From Burkholderiaceae bacterium (lineage in GTDB: Bacteria; Pseudomonadota; Gammaproteobacteria; Burkholderiales; Burkholderiaceae_F), in contig JAFTYR010000005.1 of assembly GCA_017461315.1 (NCBI GenBank), positions 1-64,000 on the forward strand: a stretch of 64,000 bases of DNA. The letters run 5' to 3'. Shown here in pieces: positions 9,763-17,944 of the stretch (within the stretch, counting starts at the first letter, position 1; each line of letters opens with the position of its first letter). Both the position numbers and the translations under genes were made by a program. The notes below the pieces were generated by a model. That model did no database searches and was not told the DNA's origin. It worked only from the letters and a program-made list of their open reading frames with translations.

Positions 9763-10299
9763 ATGAAATTAAAGTTTATTCTTCCATTAGTTCTCTTTTT
9801 AGGTCTATCTGCATTTTTGCTTTTTGGCTTATTTAATGACCCAAGAGAAGTTCCTTCGCCATTGATTAATAAGCCTGCACCTGAATTTGCATTGCCTCGT
9901 TTAGATGATCCGTCTCAAGTCGTAACAAAAGACAGTATGAAGGGGCAAGTCTGGATGATGAATGTCTGGGCTTCATGGTGCGTGTCTTGTCGTCAAGAAC
10001 ATCCGATGTTAGTGAAAATTGGCAAAGAAGGAGATCGAGTTGTGCCGATCATTGGCCTCGATTACAAAGATAAGAATGCCGATGGAAAAATGTTTTTAGC
10101 CCGTAACGGAGATCCATACGATTTTTCTATTACAGATCCAACCGGAGAAGTCGGAATTAACTTTGGTGTTTATGGAGTTCCAGAAACTTTTGTGATCGAT
10201 AAGAAGGGTGTAATTCGCTACAAGCAGATCGGTCCAATTACAGAAAAAGTTTGGAATCAGACCATGTATCCACTTATTCAGAAATTGGAGAAAGAATGA
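9763..10299 (+). CDS. ccmG: Thiol-disulfide oxidoreductase CcmG/DsbE
   Basis: 178 residues from the ATG at 9763; a TTG six bases upstream is less likely. An N-terminal anchor helix (about 4-23) precedes a thioredoxin fold with the active site WCVSC (C73, C76), where family members usually have WCPTC or WCPSC. The cis-proline loop GVYGVPETFVID is present. It reduces the CXXCH cysteines of apocytochromes in the periplasm. Its stop overlaps the ccmH start (ATGA). Confidence 0.95.
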   Translation: MKLKFILPLVLFLGLSAFLLFGLFNDPREVPSPLINKPAPEFALPRLDDPSQVVTKDSMKGQVWMMNVWASWCVSCRQEHPMLVKIGKEGDRVVPIIGLDYKDKNADGKMFLARNGDPYDFSITDPTGEVGINFGVYGVPETFVIDKKGVIRYKQIGPITEKVWNQTMYPLIQKLEKE

Positions 10300-10808
10300 T
10301 GAAACGGTTTTTCTTATCTCTATGGATTGTGGTATCTGTAGCAACGGGATTGAGTGCAAATGCGGTCGCACAGATTTCCGCTGCGGATGTGAAACCAACC
10401 ATGTTGGATCCAGTCGCTAATAAGCGTGTTGCAGAAATCTCGTCTCAATTGCGTTGTTTGGTTTGTCAAAATCAGTCAATTGCGGACTCTAATGCGGAGT
10501 TGGCAATGGATCTTAAAAACCAAGTGATGAGACAAGTGGCGGATGGTCGAAGTAATGAACAAATTATCGACTACATGGTGGAACGCTATGGTGATTTTGT
10601 TCTCTATGATCCACCTTTCAAACTTAGTACCGCATTACTTTGGATCGGTCCAGGTGCACTTTTCGTTATCGCTCTATTTACTCTTTTCTGGACTCTTTCT
10701 AAGAGACAAAAAGAAGTGGCATCTGAGCGTCCGTTGACTGAGGAGGAAAAGAAAAGAGCTCAGGCTCTTTTAGCGGGTGAAACAGGTCAATCTAAAAGGA
10801 AGGGGTAA
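10296..10808 (+). CDS. ccmH: Cytochrome c maturation thiol protein CcmH
   Basis: 170 residues. A signal peptide (about 1-25) precedes the domain with LRCLVCQNQ (C54, C57), the redox motif that engages apocytochrome cysteines. One transmembrane helix follows near 112-133, then a charged tail. ATGs at 10296 and 10299 are adjacent; the first overlaps the ccmG stop. It is the short type that works with a separate CcmI, which follows 3 bp later. Confidence 0.94.
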   Translation: MMKRFFLSLWIVVSVATGLSANAVAQISAADVKPTMLDPVANKRVAEISSQLRCLVCQNQSIADSNAELAMDLKNQVMRQVADGRSNEQIIDYMVERYGDFVLYDPPFKLSTALLWIGPGALFVIALFTLFWTLSKRQKEVASERPLTEEEKKRAQALLAGETGQSKRKG

Positions 10809-10811
10809 GGC

Positions 10812-12206
10812 ATGGCGATTTTTCTCATTAGTGCGACAGTGATGACGCTTGTTTTACTCGGTATTGTCATTATTCCTTTGGTTCGTAAACCTAAAAAAAT
10901 TAAAGTAGATGCCGCTCCTCAAGCAAGTCTTGCTGTCTATCGTGATCAATTTAAAGAACTCGAAGATGAATTAGCCCGAGAAGCGATCACTCAAAAAGAA
11001 TACGATGAAACTAGAGCAGAACTTGAAAGACGTGTTTTGGAAGATTCAGCTCCGACTTTAGTACTTCCGGAAAAAGATTCTAAGATCGGAGTCTATACAG
11101 CCTTTGCACTTGTTTTGATCGTACCTTTATTTTCGGCTTTTCTATGGATTTCTACGCAACCATTAGGAAACTTCCGTTTAGACGGTGGTGTTTACGAAGG
11201 AATCATGGATTATGAAACAGGCCGTCAGTTTGGAGGTCAAGCGCAAAGTAGTGAAATGATGGATATCAATCAAGCTATCGTTAAACTGACTCAGCATCTT
11301 AGCCAAAATCCAGGGGACTTAGAGGGTTGGATGATGTTGGGACGCACGATGCTTGTGACTCAGCGTTACTCCGATGCAGTTCAAGCTTTTGATAAAGCAA
11401 ACCAGTTAGCACCTGGAAATCCAACCATCATGGTGGATCTAGCTGATGCCATGGCGATGACTCAGGGTCAAGATCTTTCAGGTCGTCCTTGGGAATTGAT
11501 TCAACAGGCTTTAAGAATTGATTCAACGAATTGGAAAGCTTTAGCTATGGCAGGAACGGATAAGTTCAACCATAAAGACTATCGCCAAGCTATTATGTAC
11601 TGGGAACGTTTATTGAAAGTGATTCCAAGTGGTGATGGAATGATTGATGGGGTTAAAGCAAGTATTCAAGAGGCTCGTCAGTTAGGCCATATCATTGGGC
11701 CGGTTAAAGATACTTTGGTATTTGGTGCCCAAGTGGAAATGCCTTCGATGTCGATGCCTTCTATGATTAAAGAGGAATTGCAACCATTAGGACAAAGTCC
11801 TGTTCCGACTCGTAAAAAAGTGAATCCGAACCAATCGAAAGAAGTAACTCATACTCTATCGGGCGTGGTTCAAATAAGCTCTTCTTTAGTTGAGAAGATT
11901 CAAGATCGATCCGTTCTTTATGTGAGCGCTCGTCCCGTTTCAGGAAATTGGGCACCGATTGTCCAAATGCGTGTTGTTGTTTTAGATTTTCCGGTTCAAT
12001 TTAAGTTAGACAATACGATGGTGCCTCCCATGGATATGGGGTCTGGTTCTTTAGATCAACATGAGGAAGTGATTATTACGGCTCGCTTAGGAAAACCGAA
12101 TAGTCTCATGCCACAAGCGGGTGACTTAGAAGGTTTAACCACAAAACCGGTTCGATTGAATTCAGATTCAATCAAGATCGTGTTGGATCGAGTTATTACT
12201 CAGTAA
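10812..12206 (+). CDS. ccmI: Cytochrome c maturation apocytochrome chaperone CcmI
   Basis: 464 residues. Two N-terminal membrane helices (about 3-22 and 93-113) flank a cytoplasmic loop with a heptad-like charged stretch (QFKELEDELAREAITQKEYDETR). The periplasmic part has TPR repeats (about 150-280, for example NPGDLEGWMMLGRTMLV) and a C-terminal beta-rich domain, as in long CcmI proteins. It holds the C-terminus of apocytochromes for the CcmFH lyase. Last gene of the operon, ended by the terminator at 12226-12266. Confidence 0.93.
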   Translation: MAIFLISATVMTLVLLGIVIIPLVRKPKKIKVDAAPQASLAVYRDQFKELEDELAREAITQKEYDETRAELERRVLEDSAPTLVLPEKDSKIGVYTAFALVLIVPLFSAFLWISTQPLGNFRLDGGVYEGIMDYETGRQFGGQAQSSEMMDINQAIVKLTQHLSQNPGDLEGWMMLGRTMLVTQRYSDAVQAFDKANQLAPGNPTIMVDLADAMAMTQGQDLSGRPWELIQQALRIDSTNWKALAMAGTDKFNHKDYRQAIMYWERLLKVIPSGDGMIDGVKASIQEARQLGHIIGPVKDTLVFGAQVEMPSMSMPSMIKEELQPLGQSPVPTRKKVNPNQSKEVTHTLSGVVQISSSLVEKIQDRSVLYVSARPVSGNWAPIVQMRVVVLDFPVQFKLDNTMVPPMDMGSGSLDQHEEVIITARLGKPNSLMPQAGDLEGLTTKPVRLNSDSIKIVLDRVITQ

Positions 12207-12225
12207 ATGAATTTAAGTTAATAAA

Positions 12226-12266
12226 AAAGACTCCGTTTATTCAAGGTAAGAGTAAATGGAGTCTTT
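12226..12266. terminator. Bidirectional terminator, ccm operon / DUF362 gene
   Basis: AAAGACTCC (12226-12234) pairs with GGAGTCTTT (12258-12266), with A-rich DNA on the left side. It sits between convergent genes. Confidence 0.8.
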
Positions 12267-12279
12267 GGGGTAGAGAAGA

Positions 12280-13236
12280 TTAATCAATAGAAATTAATTC
12301 GTATTGTTTTTTGCCCATTCCTAATTCGTTCATGTAGGAAAGTTGTCTTAATCCATGTCGAGATTGAATTCGTTCGACAAGATCATGGTTTTCTTCATGA
12401 GTCATGGAGAAAACAAGGTCAACGGAGGCTTGGTCGATCGCTAGGATATCAGTTGAGGCGACAATACCGATGTCTGGAATTGTAGGCTCTGCCGCTGAGA
12501 GTCCCGCGCAATCACAGTCAACCGACATACGACGCATGACATTGATAAAACAAATGTGTTTACCAAAGAAATCACAAACGGCTTTAGCCGATTCGGCCAT
12601 CTGTTCCATTAATTGTTCTTTACCAGGCCATTGATCCCAAGGAAGCGACACATCGCTGACGCCATGTACTTGTTGTTTACCGATACGGCCATCTGCGCAT
12701 CCAATCGCAATATTTTTCATAGAACCGCCAAAACCACCCATGGCGTGTCCCTTAAAGTGTGTCAGTACAACCATTGAATCGTAATTGACGATCGTTTTGC
12801 CCATGGAAATTTCTTGGAAGTGTTGTCCACCCTGAACCGGAAGGTTAACCGTTCCTTCTGCATCCATGATGTCAACTGGGCAGAAAGTCCAACCGTTTAC
12901 TTTGAGCGTTTCTAAATGTTGCTCTGTGGTGTAGCGGTCCCCTTTATAAAGGGTATTGGTTTCGACAATTGTGCTTTCAGGAACTTGAGCTTGGAATGTT
13001 TTTACCATTTTACGGGGCAAAATGTTGGGCCCATGTTGCTCTCCGGTGTGTAATTTAATCGCTACTTTTCCCTGAATTTCTTGATTGATACGCTTATAAA
13101 GTTCAATAAGATGTTCTGCGTCAATATGCTTAGTGAAATAAACCTTAGCTGTAGAATCAGGGGAACCATTTGTTACTTGTTGACATCCAATGACAGGAGT
13201 TGAAGATTGAATATTAGGTATTGTGGTTTGAGGCAT
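12280..13236 (-). CDS. DUF362 domain protein
   Basis: 318 residues. The stretch from IKLHTGEQHGPNILPRKMV through MVVLTHFKGHAMGGFGGSMKNIAIGCADGRIGKQQVHG matches the DUF362 family, often found alone or fused to ferredoxin domains. Here no CxxCxxC ferredoxin module is present, although cysteines occur at DCDCAGLS. No signal peptide. The biochemical role of DUF362 is poorly defined (some are called iron-sulfur cluster proteins), so none is assigned. It may share a transcript with the parvulin gene upstream, but a hairpin at 13256-13285 separates them. Confidence 0.8.
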   Translation of the reverse strand: MPQTTIPNIQSSTPVIGCQQVTNGSPDSTAKVYFTKHIDAEHLIELYKRINQEIQGKVAIKLHTGEQHGPNILPRKMVKTFQAQVPESTIVETNTLYKGDRYTTEQHLETLKVNGWTFCPVDIMDAEGTVNLPVQGGQHFQEISMGKTIVNYDSMVVLTHFKGHAMGGFGGSMKNIAIGCADGRIGKQQVHGVSDVSLPWDQWPGKEQLMEQMAESAKAVCDFFGKHICFINVMRRMSVDCDCAGLSAAEPTIPDIGIVASTDILAIDQASVDLVFSMTHEENHDLVERIQSRHGLRQLSYMNELGMGKKQYELISID

Positions 13237-13255
13237 ATTTGTTCACCAAAAAAAG

Positions 13256-13285
13256 ATCGCTGACTAGTTAATTCTAATCAGCGAT
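13256..13285 (-). terminator. Terminator of the parvulin gene
   Basis: ATCGCTGA (13256-13263) pairs with TCAGCGAT (13278-13285); on the minus strand the stem is followed by a run of seven T. Confidence 0.85.
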
Positions 13286-13308
13286 ATTGAAGTCGAAAAG
13301 AGTATTGA

Positions 13309-14109
13309 TTACTTCTTTAAGGGTACTGCGGGATACTCTACCTTTGCTTTATTTAGAAGATTTTCAATATATTGATTTCGTTGCTGTTGCTCGAGATTAA
13401 GCGTGATTTGCTTTTTAACAGAATCAAATGATGGAATTGGCTGATCTCGCGTATCTTCAACTCGAATAATGTGCCAACCAAATTCTGTTTGAACAGGAGC
13501 CTTGCTTAATTCTCCTTTTTTCATTTTTTCTAGAGCAGAGGCAAATGGCTTAACAAAGCTTGAAGGACTGTACCAACCTAAATAACCTGCGGTGTCCTTG
13601 GCACCTTCATCCTTAGAGTGTTGTTTTGCAAGTAACTCAAAACTTTCACCTTTTTTGATTTTGGCTAAAAGTTCATCGGCTGTTTTCTTGTCATTGACTA
13701 GGATATGACGAACTTCATACTGTTTTTTATCCAGTTTTGCGACTTGTTCATCGTAATAAGCCTTGATCTGCTTTTCAGTAATTGGATGCTTCTTGAGGTA
13801 TTCCTGTGTTAGAACATCTTGGAGAATTCGGAATTTAGCGTATTGCAAAGCAAACTGAACCTTGGGTTGCTTTTCAACGTCCATTTTTTTTGCTTCTTGT
13901 TCAACGATGACTCCAGCCACTAAATTATCAAGAATCTGAGCACGAACTTCTGGAGTATCTTGTCCACCGTTGGCAACAAGTTCTGCAACCCAATAGTCTT
14001 GGAGTTTTTTGGAAATATTCTGTCCATTAACTGTGGCAATCGGTTGCTCAGCCATGGCTAACGTAGTAGTGGCGAGTAGTGCAGATGCTAAAAGTAGTTT
14101 GGCTTTCAT
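13309..14109 (-). CDS. Periplasmic PpiC-type peptidyl-prolyl isomerase (parvulin)
   Basis: 266 residues. A signal peptide is cut probably after AMA (residue 20). An N-terminal SurA-like helical region (about 25-120) is followed by one parvulin domain (about 131-225: EVRHILVNDKKTADELL, GYLGWYSPSSFVKPFA, FGWHIIRVED). This resembles PrsA/Cbf2/PpiD-type folding factors that isomerise X-Pro bonds of exported proteins. Single-gene unit with its own terminator. Which exported substrates it serves is unknown. Confidence 0.93.
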   Translation of the reverse strand: MKAKLLLASALLATTTLAMAEQPIATVNGQNISKKLQDYWVAELVANGGQDTPEVRAQILDNLVAGVIVEQEAKKMDVEKQPKVQFALQYAKFRILQDVLTQEYLKKHPITEKQIKAYYDEQVAKLDKKQYEVRHILVNDKKTADELLAKIKKGESFELLAKQHSKDEGAKDTAGYLGWYSPSSFVKPFASALEKMKKGELSKAPVQTEFGWHIIRVEDTRDQPIPSFDSVKKQITLNLEQQQRNQYIENLLNKAKVEYPAVPLKK

Positions 14110-14348
14110 TCTTATTCCTTTTGTTTCAGTTCCACTGATTCTAATATCAAGGAATGCTTTTTGAAGTAATGAAATCGTTAGTTTTTGCGAATTTGAATAA
14201 GATAGGTATTTCCACTTATATCTAAAGGGGTAATAAGCTGATTATTTGGGGATAGTTTGAAATTTAAGATTGATTTAATTTTTGAAATCGGTGAATATCA
14301 CAATAACCCCAAATTAAGTAAACCTTAAAGGCTCTAAAGGAGAACCTT

Positions 14349-15998
14349 ATGAAGAAAGCTGGTTTTGCTCTTTCAACATTGATGGCACTGGCTCTTTATG
14401 GTTCGGTTTCAGCTTACGCTGCTCCAGCCAATAGCAATCAAGCTATGTGTCTTGCGTGTCATGCGAATGTTGCTCAAATGCATACGGGCAATAAGCATAA
14501 AGATCTTTCTTGCACAACTTGTCACGATGGTACAGACAAGCATCTTAAGAATCAGAAAGATCATCCAACGGTTTCGATGAGTCCACAACAGTGTGGTACT
14601 TGCCATACCGATCAGTTCAATACGATGTACAAGGTTAACGATCATCGTGTACCTCGCGATTCCAAGAAGAATCTTAACAATATCGCACCGAACCCATTCT
14701 TTGATGAAGCATTAGGTGCACACGGTTTCGTAAAAGAACATAACTTGCTTCGTTCTCACGCCTTCGCAGCGATTGACCAGTTTATTTGCGATCGAGCCTT
14801 CGGTGGTCGTTTTGAACCTAAGGATGGTTGGCTATTCGGTGGTGATGAAGGTGGTTTCATCGGTGTATGGGATAAAATCAAAGATACAGTCCCGGAAAAC
14901 AATCTTCAGAAACCTCATAAGCCTGGCACAGCTGCGGCTGCTAACCCCGTTTGCTGGACCTGTAAGTCCACTGACGTCATGATGGATTGGGCCTACATGG
15001 GCGATCCTAAGAGTGGTGCAAAATGGAGTCGTGCTTCCAATCCAGTTGATTTGGTTAAGAACATTAACCACGCCGTGAACTGTAATATGTGTCACGATCC
15101 ACACAGTGCAAAACCACGCGTTGTACGTGATGCTTTGATCCAGGCGATGACTCGCACCGACTTTCCAACTTTGTATTCCGAATCTAAGAATAAGACGGGT
15201 ATGCAGGTTGTTGACATGGGTCTACGTGGATTCACACGTAAGATTGGTATTTTAGATAAACCGGATTCCAAGTTAATGTGTGCTCAGTGCCACGTTGAAT
15301 ACAACTGCAATCCAGGTACTGATCCTGCAACAGGTAAGCCAATCAAGATGGATGATATCCGAACCAATCTCTTCCCATTGGTTGATGTCACTAAGATTGA
15401 TGAATACTACAAGCATGCTTCCTTCAAGGATTTCAAACACAATCAGACTGGTGCTCTTCTTACCAAGATGCAACATCCTGATGTAGAAATTTACTGGAAC
15501 TCTAAGCATGATCAAATGGGTATCGGTTGCGCATCTTGCCATATGCCTAAGGTTAAAGATGAAAAGACTGGTAAGACCTATACTTCTCACTGGGCTACAA
15601 CTCCAAGTGCCTACATCCAAGAAACTTGCTTGCAGTGCCACAAGGATAAGTCTGAAAAGCAAATGAAGATGGTTGTTAAGTCCATGAACGTTCATTACAT
15701 GAGCAAGTTAAGAGAAGCTGAAGCATCCATGACTCAAATGTTTGAAGCATTCCGTGAAGCCAAGGCCGCTGGTGTCTCTCTCGATGTGATCAAGCAGGCT
15801 CAAGAACTTCATTCCATCGCTCACTCAAATTGGGAATGGTGGACTGCCGCTAACGGTGCTTGGTTCCATAACCTTCCACAGGCAAAGGCCTCTTTAGCTA
15901 AGTCTGTTGAAGCTTCTAAGAAGGCAACTGCTCTACTGAGAAGCGAAGCTGCGAAGCTTTACCCAAAGCCCGCTAAGACTAAAGTTGCTTCAAAGTAA
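14349..15998 (+). CDS. nrfA: Octaheme ammonia-forming cytochrome c nitrite reductase (ONR type)
   Basis: 549 residues with a signal peptide (to about A25). Eight heme sites are visible: CLACH (34-38), CTTCH (55-59), CGTCH (82-86), the catalytic CWTCK (202-206), CNMCH (245-249), CAQCH (311-315), CASCH (394-398), CLQCH (427-431). Ordinary NrfA has five; three extra N-terminal hemes and a lysine-ligated fourth match the octaheme nitrite reductase (TvNiR) type. Y318 and H376 (QHP) correspond to the catalytic Tyr and His; C320 gives the Y-x-C pair that is cross-linked in TvNiR. It reduces nitrite to ammonium in the periplasm. No nrfH lies nearby. Strong AAAGGAG site. A GTGA-N3-TCAC dyad lies upstream at 14291-14301. 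Confidence 0.93.
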   Translation: MKKAGFALSTLMALALYGSVSAYAAPANSNQAMCLACHANVAQMHTGNKHKDLSCTTCHDGTDKHLKNQKDHPTVSMSPQQCGTCHTDQFNTMYKVNDHRVPRDSKKNLNNIAPNPFFDEALGAHGFVKEHNLLRSHAFAAIDQFICDRAFGGRFEPKDGWLFGGDEGGFIGVWDKIKDTVPENNLQKPHKPGTAAAANPVCWTCKSTDVMMDWAYMGDPKSGAKWSRASNPVDLVKNINHAVNCNMCHDPHSAKPRVVRDALIQAMTRTDFPTLYSESKNKTGMQVVDMGLRGFTRKIGILDKPDSKLMCAQCHVEYNCNPGTDPATGKPIKMDDIRTNLFPLVDVTKIDEYYKHASFKDFKHNQTGALLTKMQHPDVEIYWNSKHDQMGIGCASCHMPKVKDEKTGKTYTSHWATTPSAYIQETCLQCHKDKSEKQMKMVVKSMNVHYMSKLREAEASMTQMFEAFREAKAAGVSLDVIKQAQELHSIAHSNWEWWTAANGAWFHNLPQAKASLAKSVEASKKATALLRSEAAKLYPKPAKTKVASK

Positions 15999-16043
15999 AT
16001 TAAAAACAAACAGTGGAAACCATGTTTTCCTCTGACTAAAATG

Positions 16044-16081
16044 AAGGAAGAGTGAATTAAATAAGTTCCTCTTCCTTTTTT
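16044..16081 (+). terminator. Terminator after the nitrite reductase
   Basis: AAGGAAGAG (16044-16052) pairs with CTCTTCCTT (16069-16077), followed by a T run. It separates the reductase from the CcmI-like gene. Confidence 0.75.
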
Positions 16082-16121
16082 CTTGCTCAAGTTTTAGACC
16101 ATCCTAATAGGAAGATCGTTC

Positions 16122-17003
16122 ATGCTTTTTTGGTGTTGTATCGCATTCATGATTTTAGTTTTGCTCGGTGCAATAGCCTGGGGATTATTAAAGCCAATTG
16201 ATAGAAAAAGGGAAGATCATCCTAATATGCTTAATCGCTTGGTTTACCAAGATCAAATTGATGAATTAAAGCGAGAATTAGATCGTAAGGCCATTTCGAC
16301 AGATACTTACAGCCGTAGCATTGAAGAGATCGAAAGAAGAATTATTAATGAGACGAGTGTAGAAGAGGTTGTTACTCGTGATCGTCTAAAAAAACAAACA
16401 CTAATTGTTCTATTCACTACTATTCCAGTCGTTGCACTGATTTTGTACTTTCAGATAGGAAATCCTTCTTTATCTAATTATTTTCCATCTACTCAAAGTG
16501 GAACGTTTATTACTGAAGATAATCGATTAGATCGCGAGGAGATGGTCTCTATTGATGAAAGTACATTAAAAAAATATCTTAAAGAATCTCCTAACGATGT
16601 GCGAGCTTGGTTGACGTATGCTCGAATTTTAGAAAATCAAAAAAAATGGCGAGAAGCCTTAGAAGTCATGGATCGAGTTTTTGAACTTTCTCCTAACAAG
16701 ATTGCTAAGAATTCGTCCCTGATTTTAGAAAAAGTCTTTTTGATGCTTCAGACTGAAGATCCGTTATATAAAAATAAAATTGAAAAAGAATTAGAGAGAG
16801 CTATAGAAGAAGATCCTAATAATATTGAGGTATGGGAAGTTTCCGGTATGGTGGCCTATAAAAACGGTCAATACAACAAGGCGGTAGAAGCTTGGACCAA
16901 ACTCTTGTCGTTTTATCCTTCTGGATCTCCTCAATCGATTCGTTTATTAGATGCGATTGGAGAAGCTCAAAATCGTGCATTTATGAGTGGTTCCTTCCGG
17001 TAG
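16122..17003 (+). CDS. CcmI/NrfG-like TPR protein (second copy)
   Basis: 293 residues, shorter than the CcmI of the ccm operon. Two membrane helices (about 2-21 and 88-107) flank a cytoplasmic loop whose motif YQDQIDELKRELDRKAISTDTY mirrors YRDQFKELEDELAREAITQKEY in CcmI. TPR-like repeats follow (about 155-270: NDVRAWLTYARILENQKKWREALE, NNIEVWEVSGMVAYKNGQYNKAVE). The C-terminal beta domain of CcmI is missing. Placed behind the octaheme reductase, it may be a chaperone for that apoprotein, comparable to NrfG for the CXXCK heme of E. coli NrfA; this is inference. No ccmF/ccmH partner is next to it. Confidence 0.8.
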   Translation: MLFWCCIAFMILVLLGAIAWGLLKPIDRKREDHPNMLNRLVYQDQIDELKRELDRKAISTDTYSRSIEEIERRIINETSVEEVVTRDRLKKQTLIVLFTTIPVVALILYFQIGNPSLSNYFPSTQSGTFITEDNRLDREEMVSIDESTLKKYLKESPNDVRAWLTYARILENQKKWREALEVMDRVFELSPNKIAKNSSLILEKVFLMLQTEDPLYKNKIEKELERAIEEDPNNIEVWEVSGMVAYKNGQYNKAVEAWTKLLSFYPSGSPQSIRLLDAIGEAQNRAFMSGSFR

Positions 17004-17057
17004 AACCTTAGATTTATTCAGCAGATAAAATATTTCTCTAAATATGAGTCGGTAGAC

Positions 17058-17086
17058 TTGCGTTAAATTTTTAATTCCTATAAAAT
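17058..17086 (+). promoter_or_regulatory. Probable promoter of tRNA-Ser
   Basis: TTGCGT (17058-17063) and TAAAAT (17081-17086) are spaced 17 bp, ending 35 bp before the tRNA. The -35 is a weak match. Confidence 0.45.
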
Positions 17087-17121
17087 TCGAGCCTCGTTAC
17101 CGAAATTGGTAGTGAGTGTGC

Positions 17122-17214
17122 GGAGAAATGGCCGAGTGGCTGAAGGCACACCCCTGCTAAGGGTGCAGACTGGCAAAACCGGTCTCGAGGGTTCGAATCC
17201 CTCTTTCTCCGCCA
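17122..17214 (+). tRNA. tRNA-Ser (anticodon GCU)
   Basis: The acceptor arms GGAGAAA (17122-17128) and TTTCTCC (17204-17210) pair, followed by G and an encoded CCA (17212-17214). The anticodon arm CACCC-CTGCTAA-GGGTG gives GCT at 17156-17158, reading AGC/AGU serine codons. A long variable arm (ACTGGCAAAACCGGT region) and the T arm GGGTTCGAATCCC are present, as expected for class II tRNA-Ser. Confidence 0.97.
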
Positions 17215-17223
17215 AGATACTAG

Positions 17224-17256
17224 TCTCATGTTGTTTCATGCAACGTGAGATTTTTT
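17224..17256 (+). terminator. Terminator of tRNA-Ser
   Basis: TCTCATGTTG (17224-17233) pairs with CAACGTGAGA (17241-17250), allowing one G-U, then TTTTTTATTTT. Confidence 0.85.
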
Positions 17257-17399
17257 ATTTTCCTAATCATTTCAAACACTTAACAGTCTTAATCAGTTTT
17301 ATCTCATACCACCTAAACGCAAGGTTTTATGTGTGCGTTTATGTGTGCAATTTTGTTTTAGTGCATGTAACTTGTTGATGTTTAATTGAATTTGGGAGC

Positions 17400-17452
17400 T
17401 CTCTTCCGCCAGAAGGTAGTCTCAGATAGTCCAACGACATCTGAGATTTTTT
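17400..17452 (+). repeat. Partial copy of the tRNA-Ser 3' end plus terminator
   Basis: CTCTTCCGCCA (17401-17411) resembles the tRNA 3' end (CTCTTTCTCCGCCA). Like the real tRNA it is followed by TAGTCTCA and a hairpin (CTCAGAT 17421-17427 with ATCTGAG 17439-17445) ending TTTTTTATTTT. It may be the stump of a deleted second tRNA or a remnant attachment site. No complete tRNA body is present. Confidence 0.45.
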
Positions 17453-17497
17453 ATTTTGAACTGGTATGGAATTCTTGGACACTCAAGGAGCCAGTCC

Positions 17498-17942
17498 ATG
17501 CATATTCCCATCCATATCAAACAGAAAGCCTGCGAAGGTCTTTTACATTTTCTTCCTAAAAAAGTCTTAGCTAAAGAACTCGGAGTATCCGTCGGATCCA
17601 TTCGTGATTAGTCCATTTACGTAGACAACAATAATTTTGAATGGATCCATCAAAGGATCCTGCCTCAAAATAAACCACTCTTACATAAAGCCATCGCTTA
17701 TTGGTTTGATCATTATCCAATTGGTTATACCGATGTCGCTCGTCAATTCACTTGCTGTTATGCTCAGACCTAAACGGATCCGTTACTGGGATAGTATCCC
17801 GGCTCAATCACTAGGAAGCTTAAAAATGAACATTCAAAAACTCTCCGATATTCCAGCCGATCGTCCAGTAACTGAGTCCCTTCTAACCAAGAACCTTTTT
17901 GTCATTTTGTTTTCTAAAAACTTCACGAAGATCTTTAACAAG
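17498..17942 (+). pseudogene. Decayed IS3-type OrfA / helix-turn-helix transposase fragment
   Basis: From the ATG at 17498 (AAGGAG upstream) the frame encodes two HTH-like segments: KVLAKELGVSVGSIRD, then, after an in-frame TAG at 17609-17611, HKAIAYWFDHYPIGYTDVARQF. The TAG sits where a Trp (TGG) would read well (GSIRD-W-SIY). The frame ends at 17773, and a shifted frame continues with RYWDSIPAQSLGSLK and KLSDIPADRPVTES to about 17942. Tandem HTHs are typical of IS3-family OrfA. No OrfB or terminal inverted repeats are recognisable. The family assignment comes from pattern only. Confidence 0.5.
17866..17883 (+). repeat. 18-bp direct repeat, copy 1
   Basis: CAGTAACTGAGTCCCTTC here is repeated exactly at 18427-18444. 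Copy 1 lies inside the OrfA remnant. Confidence 0.8.
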
Positions 17943-17944
17943 AC

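Noticed and set aside
15273-15695. 140-codon open frame antisense to the nitrite reductase
   Set aside because: It lies wholly opposite heme-motif coding sequence and has no start signals.
17106-17378. 90-codon ORF running through the tRNA-Ser gene
   Set aside because: It reads across tRNA and its terminator; not a gene.
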